From positions 34,744,738 to 34,808,737 of the forward strand of contig NC_090996.1 in assembly GCF_041146395.1 (NCBI RefSeq): a DNA stretch of 64,000 nucleotides, written 5' to 3'. The stretch comes from Eulemur rufifrons (Eukaryota; Chordata; Mammalia; Primates; Lemuridae). Below are positions 48,350 to 57,600 of the stretch, piece by piece; position 1 is the stretch's first letter; every line of letters starts with the position of its first letter. Below the pieces are notes generated by a model. That model was not told the origin of the DNA, made no database searches, and worked only from the letters and a program-made list of their open reading frames with translations. Position numbers and translations under genes: made by a program.

Positions 48350-49430
48350 AAGCACGTGACGTAAATGCGGTAAAAGGCGCAGCACGATCAGGGTGGAACG
48401 AGACACGGGGCTAAGTCCAGCCCGGGCACCCCACCCGGGGGCTGCGAGCTGGGAAGCGGGGCCGAGGAGACGCCCCCGGCCTCGGGTCGGAGCACAGCTG
48501 CCCTCCACGATCCTGGTGCCACCCCGCGCTGAGCCCATCCAGCTCCGCGACACCAGACCGACCCCGAGCCCGGAAACCTCCGAGCAGGGCGGGGCCCAGA
48601 GGGACGTGGGCAGGGCCCCGGCCCGCCCTTCGGCCTCCCCGCCCGGACAGCGAGCGCAGAGCTGCGGCGGGGCCGGCGGGCTCTCAGCTCCGGCCCGCGC
48701 CCATCGACTGCACGGGAGAGCGACGCGCCCACCGCAGTCCTAATTGGTCCCCCGCGGGGACCCATCCCCTAGAAGCCCCGCCCGCAGCAGGCGTGTCCCG
48801 CGCCGCATCCTTCCCGGACTCGTGGGGTGGGCCCGACACCCGGGCCGCAGGACGGATTGGGCAGGGCCAGATCCATCGCGGGCATCCTGCCGCCCGGGTC
48901 CGCCACCGTCCTGGCGCGGTCGCCGCTGATTCACGCCCCCCGCCCCCACACCTCCCAGCCAGGTTCTCAGGTTCGGACGACCTGGAACCCCTCCACGAGT
49001 CACCGCACGGCCCCGAACGCATGGCCTCGCTGCGCTCGGAGCCCAGGAAGCCCGGACGGTGAAATGGCTGGCTGTGTCCCTGAGCGCCGGGACTCGAACC
49101 CGCGGCCGGCCCGGCACGCCAACTGGAAGGCCGCTGCGCTCCCAGGCCCGGCCACCAGGCGGCCCTCGCAAGCCGAGCAGCGACTTCCCGGCCCAGCGCT
49201 GTGCGGGGGGCGCACGCGGGGTCTCTGGTCTCCACTCTGTCCAGGGCGCGACGGGCAACGACGCCAGGTCTCCCCAACACGTCCACCTCCGCGCCATCCC
49301 ACTGGAGACGCGGGCAGACACCTGGGCGCCACCTCCCCGTCCGCAGCCTCCCGCCTGGACTTCAGGGGCTCGGACTTCAGGGGCTCAGAAAGAGCAGACC
49401 GGGGCTGTCGGGGGCGCGGAGTGTTTGGGG
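48350..49430. promoter_or_regulatory. CpG-dense block without a recognised gene, between AMDHD2 and PDPK1
   Basis: About 1.1 kb of CpG-rich, SINE-free sequence. Its left edge carries CACGTG (48353-48358) overlapping TGACGTAA (48357-48364), an E-box next to a CRE-like site. An inverted CCAAT (attgg at 48743-48747) and another (48856-48860) lie inside. Long frames here exist in several phases on both strands and look like GC-rich chance frames. It may be a promoter for a non-coding RNA or a far-upstream PDPK1 start. The nature is unknown. Confidence 0.45.
49079..49146 (-). other. tRNA-like B-box with flanking inverted arms (relic)
   Basis: On the minus strand GGTTCGAGTCC (49100-49090) is a good RNA polymerase III B box inside a CGGG/CCCG stem. 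The segment is bounded by CCTGGGAGCG and CGCTCAGG, which could pair with a two-base bulge. No complete cloverleaf or good A box could be drawn. It is either a decayed tRNA gene or the tRNA-derived head of an old MIR element. Confidence 0.3.
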
Positions 49431-49548
49431 GTACAGAATTTCAGTTTGGGAAGATGGAACAGTTCTGGAGATGGATGGTGGCCATGGACACACAATGTGA
49501 ATGCACTTAATGCCACTCACTGTTACAGTTACCAAAAAAACCAAAGGA

Positions 49549-49565
49549 CCCCCCCCCCCCCCCCC
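49549..49565 (+). repeat. C17 homopolymer
   Basis: Seventeen consecutive C followed by a second C run near 49573-49580. Sequencing error is possible here. Confidence 0.9.
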
Positions 49566-49845
49566 GAGCATTTCCCCCCCCTACCTCAAATAAAACCCAC
49601 ACTCCTTCAGCAGCCCAGCGCCCGCTCACTCCCCAGGCCCCACCGGCTTTGTTTCAACACACCAAGGCCCTGCCTGGCTGCCAGCTCTTCCCAGTGCTGG
49701 CTCCTGTCACCCCGGGGGGCCTGCTGCCCACCCATCTCAATCAGCTTCTCCACCAGAGAGGGGGCTTGGTGGTGAGCTGAACAGAGCAGGGCGCGCCAGG
49801 GGCTCCCCAGCGCCAGGACTGCCAGGGGCTCCCCAGCGCCAGGAC

Positions 49846-50691
49846 TTGGTGCTGGTTTCCCCACCTGAGAAATGGGATGACACAGAGGACACCTCTGGAT
49901 TTCTGGTAAGAGGAGGAACAACACCAAGTATTTACAACCAGCAAGGGAGGTGCGAGCCCTGCTCAGCTTTTAATGTTTGCCAAGAAGTCCGTCTGTTCCC
50001 CCCTGCCACCGCTATCCCATGGACAAGCCTCGCGGGTGGGCTCTCCCCTAGGACTTGGCACATTCAGGAGTTGGCCAGCCCCGGACAGAGGGCCCATCAC
50101 TGTCCACGGTGGACCCCTGCACCCCGTGCCCCTCAGGTCAGGATCCCTCGGCACACTCTTGGACTGATGGTGAGCACCCTGGGGGCATGTGGGCTGAGAC
50201 AGGTCCCCTGTGCCCCCACAGGTGGTCCCTGCCCAGGCCCTCCCTCAGCCCTGGGCCAGCTAGGCCCTGCGAGAAGGCCATTCGCCCTCAAACACAGGTG
50301 GGGGCTGGACACCATCTTTGTCACTTTGGGCCTGCAGACATTTCCTTTGGTGGGCTTTTGCAGCAGAGGCAGAAGGGAACAGTGGCCAAGCCAGGTGCAG
50401 TGGCATCCTCAACGTCCTGCACTGAGGACTGCAAGCACCCGTATGCAAGGGGAAGGGGGCCACCCATCCCAGCACCCAAAAGTCCAGACAACCCCAGACC
50501 TGGGGCTACACCCACCCACCCCGACATCTGCCCCCCATGTTCTGGTCGTCCTCAGAGCCAGGGAGTCCCCAAAGCCCACCAGCCTCGAAGCTACTCAACA
50601 AGCCCAACAGCCCGTGCTCCCCCCGGGGGATGGGAAAGTGGATCCGGGGTGTGCTGCCAGGGCTGAGGGAACAGGGAAGGCTGCAGGATGA
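49846..50691 (+). other. CEMP1-like open frame antisense to the AMDHD2 3' region
   Basis: A 281-codon frame begins MVLVSPPEKWDD and ends EGTGKAAG. From about codon 30 it tracks the human CEMP1 (cementum protein 1) sequence as I recall it: YNQQGRCEPCSAF, PQVRI, LGACGLR, LRTA...GEGGHP and TTPDLGLH all have counterparts in the same order. Position and strand also agree, since CEMP1 lies antisense to the AMDHD2 3' end in human. The codon at the human start appears to be GGA rather than ATG. Near 50555-50580 the match moves into another frame (KAHQPRSYSTSP), so the human C-terminus is not in this frame. No splice sites or signal peptide are evident. It may be a diverged or never-coding orthologous segment. 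Homology of the locus is likely; protein coding is doubtful. Confidence 0.5.
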
Positions 50692-51522
50692 CACCAACAG
50701 GGCAAACGGTTTCAGGGCACAGGACACTGGCCCAGCTGCCCACCAACACCAGACAGGGTTCCCACACTACCTGTGCACTGGGACACGGGAGAGCTCTTGG
50801 AGATCAGGCCAGCAGATGGGGTTGTTGAGAGAAGACGCCAAAGGAAATGGAACCTCGATTACGCACCAGGGCTGTGAGGTGGTGTGACTGAGCGCAGGGC
50901 AGGCCAGGGAGCAGGGCTCGGGCGCTCAGGCCACTACCTCCTGTACTCAGAGGGTCCTGAGGCCAGTGTGGACTCCTTCCCGAAGGCCAAGTATTGCAGT
51001 GCAGGCCCTGGCACTGTGCCACTCCCTGTGCCAGGCCCATTCCTGCCAGCTCTGCCACCTCTGCCACCTGCAGCCCATGGCTTCCACCCCATGGTGCCCG
51101 CCCTGACCCGCGTCCCCATCTGCCCCATTCATTGCTCATCCTAACGTCTTCCTGTGTGTCTGCAGGCCTCAGGCAGGGCCACCTACCAGGGAGGGACCCT
51201 GTCTCCTCCACTGGGGCCCCACAGGCCCAGGCTGAGCTGGAATCCAGCCATTCCCATCCCCAAACCACAAATGCTGTCCCCAGAAGGGTACCAGAGCAGG
51301 AGCAAACAGCAAGGAGCCGAGTGTAGAGTGCAAGCAAAACCCAGAGACGGGCGAGTCCCTGCTGGGTGCACGTTTATCCAGTCGCCTCCGGAGTGGCCAC
51401 AAGAGCCGTGGCCGTCTGCCTGGGGCAGGGCTCCACTCGCTCCCTGGAGGCCAGCTCCCCGACTGCTTGGCCCTGATGAGTGTCCAGCTGGGGCCAGGTG
51501 TCCTCTCCAGCCGAGGTCCTCG
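49969..51522 (-). other. AMDHD2: AMDHD2 3' flank, likely 3'UTR in part
   Basis: No AATAAA was seen on the gene strand close after the stop. The first plausible variant signal is ATTAAA (plus-strand tttaat at 49969-49974), about 1.55 kb downstream. In human a long AMDHD2 3'UTR overlaps the antisense CEMP1 gene, and the same arrangement would fit here. The exact 3' end is inferred. Confidence 0.4.
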
Positions 51523-51611
51523 TCACTGCCTGGCCTCCTCTGCCTGCCACACCAGCTCACCCGAGATGTAGGTGGCCCGAACATGGAGGGAGTCATCGAG
51601 CACCACGAAGT
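51523..51611 (-). CDS. AMDHD2: AMDHD2 coding exon 11 and stop
   Basis: 89 nt, [15 protein letters not shown] through AEEARQ and TGA (51525-51523). Acceptor is CCCAG. It closes the small beta domain. Confidence 0.95.
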
Positions 51612-54600
51612 CTGGGTCAGAGCCGGCCGGTGAGGAAAGGGCTGGGCAGGGCCACTACCCCACCTCCACCTGGAATCCTTCCCCACAACCTGAGGCTGGC
51701 GGGGAAACTGAGGCCCAGGACACCCTGCCCCATCACAAACTGACAGAGGTGCTGAAACCAAGAGCTCCAACTCCCAGGAGCTGAGGACAGGAACAATGCT
51801 CCCTGCAAACCCTTGCCCGGCCTTGGCCTGGACACCAGAAAGCCTGGCCTGACAGACACCAGGGACCAGGCTGAGGCTGGTAGCCAGGCAAGGCCGCCTG
51901 GGAGTGGGCACCGAGGAAGACCCACCCTTCCCATCCCATCCTAGGCCCCCCAAGAACTCTCACAGTTGCAGGCAAAGCCAAGGCTGCCGGGCTGCCCTGC
52001 GCCAGCCCTCACCTGCGTCAGCTCCGAAGTCCAGGGTCCCCTTACACTTCTCCAGCCCCAGCAGCTGTGCAGGGTGCAGGGACGCAGCCTCCAGGGCCGA
52101 CTCCACACTGCAGCCTGCTCAGGGGACAAAGCTTGGTGACAATCCCCAACCCCCATGGCTGTACCAGCAGCCCCCACTCCCCACAGCTCCAGAGCTCCCA
52201 TCTCAGGGACTTTGTGGCAGGTTAACAAGGACCCCAGCTCTGAGTGCTCAGAGGGACAGCCTGTCATCCTGGGCACGAGTCACTGCGTGAGCACATGGGC
52301 AGGACCTTGGCGAATCCCCAGGGGCTGGTCCATGCCCTGGGAACCCACCAGCCATAGACAAAGGATGCGGGACAGGGCCTGGGTGGGCCCCACTCTTCCC
52401 TCCAGCTTCTCCCAGATGCAGGCGTGGCCCCGACGCGCACGCTCGGCACCGGCCCACTGACCTGTGGCCTGCAGGAAGTGCCGCACGCAGACGTCCATCG
52501 GCGCTATGCTGCCGCTCAGCGTCGTGGTGCCTTGAGAGCAGAGGCCGGGCTCTGAGGGGCTGTGGGCCACCAGGTCGTGGCTGGGGTCCAGTGGGCAAGC
52601 AGGGCACATTTGGGTTCTCTCCTCCCACCACAGAGGGGCAGGGGGGCTGTTCTCACAAGGGCAGTGAGTGAGGCGGGTGCCACTCACCTGCCACGTAGGC
52701 CGTCAGCCCGTCCACCTCTACCTCCTGCTGTCCCAGCGTGTGACGGCCATTGCCCAGACCCAGGGCAGGGATGGCATCAGTGACCAGCACCAGCCCTGGA
52801 GACAAGGGAACCTCATGACCTGCCTGCCGGCCACCGTCCCCTCCCCTCCCTGCCCCGCCCCAAGGCTCACCCTGGGGATGGGCCCGGTGGGCGATTCGCA
52901 GGGCGGCCGGGTTGGTGTGTGTGCCATCGGCGATCATCCCATAGAAGATGCCACGGCCCGGGGGCAGCTGGTCACTGGTCAGGAGCCCCACAATGCCTGG
53001 GTCACGGTGGTGGAACTGCACAGGGTCAGGAGGAGACGGGTGGGCAACAGCAGAGCCGAGCCCCGTCCACCTCAGACCCCCCAGGGGAGCTGGGGAGGCA
53101 CTCACAGGCAGCATGGCGTTGAAGAGGTGGGTGATGAAGGTGGCTCCACTCTGCACCGCTGCTTCTGCTGCCCGCAGGTCAGCCACCGAGTGCCCTGGGC
53201 AGGGGCCTGGACTCAGACTCTGCACCTGGCCCAGGACCCCTGGCTGCCCCCCCATGGGGACGGCCCCACTCACCTAGAGACACACAGATGCCACGTGCTG
53301 TCAGCTCCCGGATCACCTCGTGGCTGCGGCCCAGCTCGGGGGCCAGCGTCACAATTCGGACGTTGTCCAGGGGCCCGTAGGTGGCCAACACATCGTGGAA
53401 GGCGTTGGCCTCAAAGGAGCGGAGGTGGGCCTCGGGGTGCGCACCCCGCTTCTCACGGCTGATGAACGGACCCTCTAGGTGCAGCCCTGGGGGAGGGGCC
53501 AGAGCGGCTCTAGCAGGGCCCCCACCCCGCCCCAGCCCCTCACCTCACCCCCTACCCTCCCTCCCCAGTTGGGCATCTGGAGGGGGAGGGGCTGCCAACA
53601 GGTGCCCCAGGAGCCTCCCAGGGTGGGGTGGGGAGGGGGTCAGCCACTCACCGAGGACCCCTGCCCCATGGGGACCACCACTCGTCACAGGGATCTGAGG
53701 AAGGACCTGGGGGGAACCAGCTGTTAAAGCCCTGCCCCCATGACCCAGTGTCCAAAGGTCACAGCCCAGCCAAGGTCAGAGATCACAGGTCAGAGTTCAG
53801 GGCCCAGCCCCCGCTGGCCATCCCTCAGGTATTAGAAAGTGGCCGAAGGCCCCCAACAGCGATCAGTCAGGAAAAGCACAGCCGCCACAACTATGGGATC
53901 CGTGGCCAAGGGCAGGGTAAGGATGGTGGCCGGACCATGCCCTCCTCTGGCACTCCCCACCCCAAACAAAACTAAGGGATTTTTAATAGGGTCAAACCCA
54001 GGGGTAAAGGACAGGAGGGGGCAGCCAGACTCAGCTCAGCAGGCAGACACGGGGCAGACACTGGGTGGGCGCACGCAGTGGGGAAAGTGACCCCACGGGC
54101 CCAGGCCTTGGCAGCGCCTGGTGCCTTGAGACACGGGGTGACGGGGACCAACAAAGGAGACTCACTAAGGAGTAGCTGGGTCCCTGCAGCTCCCGCCCCA
54201 GGCGCACCCAGCGGAGCATACACAGAAGTAACCGTGGGCCTCTGTGCAAGGGGGAGTTTGAGGCACGGCGGGGAGCAGGTACTTAAGTGGAAGTGTGTGT
54301 TCATAAGGCCCTCAGCAGGCACCAGCCAGGCCTGTCCTCTCTTCTCCCGGGACTGGACCAGCCCAAGAGAAAGGACCGAAGGACTGACCTACGACTGTCC
54401 CCAGGAAACCCGCCACCAGGCTGGGTGCTCCCAGCCAGTCTGCTGGTGCCTGTTCTCAAAGACAGCACACAGTCAAGTTTGCCAGGCAGCTTGGGAAAGC
54501 CCCGCTAAGGAGACACAGGGCACAGCAAACGAGGACGGAGCGAGTGGGGGAAGCCAAAACCCAGAGGACACAAGGACAGAGTAAAGAGCCATCATTAATA

Positions 54601-57600
54601 CCCTCAAGGTGGTAAGAGGTTTGCATCAATGAAACAAGAACTGAATGTTAGAAAAAGGAACACGGGGCAGGGTAGGGGAGGACAAAGCAAGCACTTCAAA
54701 ATTAAACGTATGAGCCAGACACAGTGCATACACCTGCTGTCTCAGCTACTCGGGAGGCTGACTGCTTGAGCCCAGGAGTTCGAGGTTACAGTGAGCTGTG
54801 ATCACAAGACTGCACTCCAGAGTGAGACCCCATCTCTACAAAAAATTATAAAATTAGTCGGGCCTGGTGATGTGCGCCTGTAGCCTCAGCTACTCAGGAG
54901 GCTGGGGTGGGAGGATTGCTTGAGCCTAAGAGTTGAAGGCTACAGTGAGCTGTGATTGCATCACTGCACTCCAGCTGGGGAAACACAGCAAAATAAAATA
55001 GCAAAATTAAAAAAAAAAAACAGTTGAGGGAATGTCCAGATAAAAAAGTCAAAGTCAGCTGGGCGCAGTGGCTCACGCCTGTAATCCTGGCACTCTGGGA
55101 GGCTGAGGCAGAAGTTCACTAGAGGTCAGGAGTTCGAGACCAGCCTAAGCAAGAGTGAGACCCCACCTCCACTAAAAATAGAAAGAAATGACCTGGACCG
55201 CTAAAAATATATATAGAAAAAAAATTAGCTGAGCATAGTGGCGCATGCCTGTAGTCCCAGCTACTTTGGAGGCTGAGGCAGGAGGATCGCTTAAGCCCAA
55301 GAGTTTGAGGTTACTGTGAGCTACGCTGACGCCACGGCACTCTAGCCCGGGCAACAGAGTGAGACTCTGTCTCAAAAAAAAAAAAGAGGCCGGGCGCGGT
55401 GGCTCACGCCTGTAATCCTAGCACTCTGGGAGGCCGAGGCGGGTGGATCGCTCAAGGTCAGGAGTTCGAGACCAGCCTGAGCAAGAGCGAGACCCCCGTC
55501 TCTACTAAAAATAGAAAGAAATTATATGGACAACTAAAAATATATATATATATATATAGAAAAATTAGCCGGGCATGGTGGCGCATGCTTGTAGTCCCAG
55601 CTACTCGGGAGGCTGAGGCAGGAGGATCGCTTGAGCCCAGGAGTTTGAGGTTGCTGTGAGCTGGGCTGACGCCACGGCACTCACTCTAGCCTGGGCAACA
55701 AAGTGAGACTCTGTCTCAAAAAAAAAAGAAAGTCAAAGAGAAAGAAAATGAAAAGAAAAAGTAGGGACCACATCCAGGAAGCCCAATAGTGGGCTAACAG
55801 GACTCCTACAAAGAGACAACAGAGAAACTGGAAGGAAAAAAATCATCAAAAAAATAACACAAAAAAGGCAAAAGAACAAAACCAAAAATTGAGCTTCCAG
55901 ATTGACAGGCCTGCCTACAGCCAGCAAAATGGATGAACTCCCCTGTCCCCAACAGTGTGCCACGCTGAGACTTCAGGATCCAGGGACAGAGGAAAGATTC
56001 CTTAAGCTTCCAGAGAGAAGAAACAGGTCACCTACAAAAGGTCAGGGATCAAATAGTTTCAGACTTTTCATTTGCAGTCCAGGAAGTTAAAACACAATAC
56101 AGCAGTACCTTTAGAATTCTAAAGGAAAATAACTTCTAACCTAGAATTCTAACCCAGCCAAGCCATCAGTCAAGAGAATAAAGACTTTCAGTCCTTCAAG
56201 ATCTCAAAAACTTGACCTCTCGTGATCCTTTCTCTGGAAGTTACTGGAGGATTTGCTCTACCAAAATGAAGCCATAAACGAGCCAAGAGAAAGACATCGG
56301 ACCCTGGGCATGAGAGATCCAGCAGAAAGAGGCCAGGGGACATCCCCAGGTGAGGGGAAGGGAGTTCCCAGGACAGCCAGTGTCGGGAGGGCAGGTCCCA
56401 AATGCTTCTGCAGAAACACAAAATTGACAGACCCCATGGTGAGTCTACATAGCCCAACAGAGTGGGTCAACGGAAACTTGGAATCAAGCTAGTAGCTAAC
56501 AAATTAAGGAGACAACATTGACTCCAAGGAAAGCAGGGTCAGCAGGTAAGAAGACATAACTGCACCACGAGCCTCTCACAGTCCTGCTGCCTGATCCACG
56601 CAGTCGTACCTGGGGAGAACGAGGGGACAGAAAAGGATGAAACGGCTAATCTTCAACTGTCCTGGTGGGAAGCCACACAAACTGCCTGAAACTACAGAGC
56701 TGAGTGGAGACACCAGCTTATTTTTTAGAGACATGGGGGCAAATTCCCAAGTCATTTGAGTTGAAAGTGACCGTCCCTAGGGTTGGAACTGGTTGGGACA
56801 AAGGGCTGCTTTTTCCTAACAAGCCAGGTGGATATACAAGTCCACTGCAGATTAGGGAAGAGATAATGGCTGAGTTTCTCCAGAGCCTTAAAGAGGGAAA
56901 GCAAATGAGCACTAAATAGAGGGAGTGTGGAGCCAGAGGCAGTGGCCTGGCTGCCACCCTGAGGAGGTGCCTGACCCTGGCTCAGCAAATAGGCTTGAAG
57001 CAGAGAACAACGTAATCAGATCTGCCTCTAGGTATGGCAGCAAAGGGCAGGGCCAGAGGATACCACCCAAAAAGGAGCAGGTGGTCTCAGTGGACCAGAA
57101 CACGGCAACAAAAAACCTGGGTACCATCCGGCAAAGCTGCCATCCAATTCCACCCTGGGTGAAATGGGCCCTGGAGAAAGGTGGGGGAATGAGCCAAGTG
57201 AAGGGTTGTCTGGTTTCTAAGATGATACAGCAATTAAGTTTTCATATCCAGAGTCCTATACAATTTCCATCCTCAACAGTTTTACGCTCCGCCTCCCAAG
57301 GGCTTCATCTGGGAAGTGTTTGACGAGGGTCTATAGGGTACCTGGACTGCAGCAAATATGGGAAGAAAACGTGCTACTCGCCAGACTCCTAGGCACGAAG
57401 AGCAGGCGGTCCCTCCCGTGCACAAGCATGGGCGGTGTGCCCGGCATGGCGGGCAGGTGGGCAAGGCCTGGCCAGGGAGTCCTGGAACCACAGGCACCAG
57501 GAGAAGGCCTTCCAGGCAGAGAACCCGGGGCAGGAGAAGGGAGTGTGCCTGGGGAGAGAGAAGGCTCAACAGATAGGAAAGGAATGCTACAGGGCGGGCG

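Noticed and set aside
48350..49430. Possible orthologue of human mir-3178
   Set aside because: Its human position is near this interval by memory, but neither the mature sequence nor its hairpin could be found; only a weak partial resemblance near 48855-48905.
48684..49775. Frames of 190-240 codons on both strands in the orphan CpG island
   Set aside because: Overlapping frames on both strands with Arg/Pro/Ala-rich products point to composition rather than coding.
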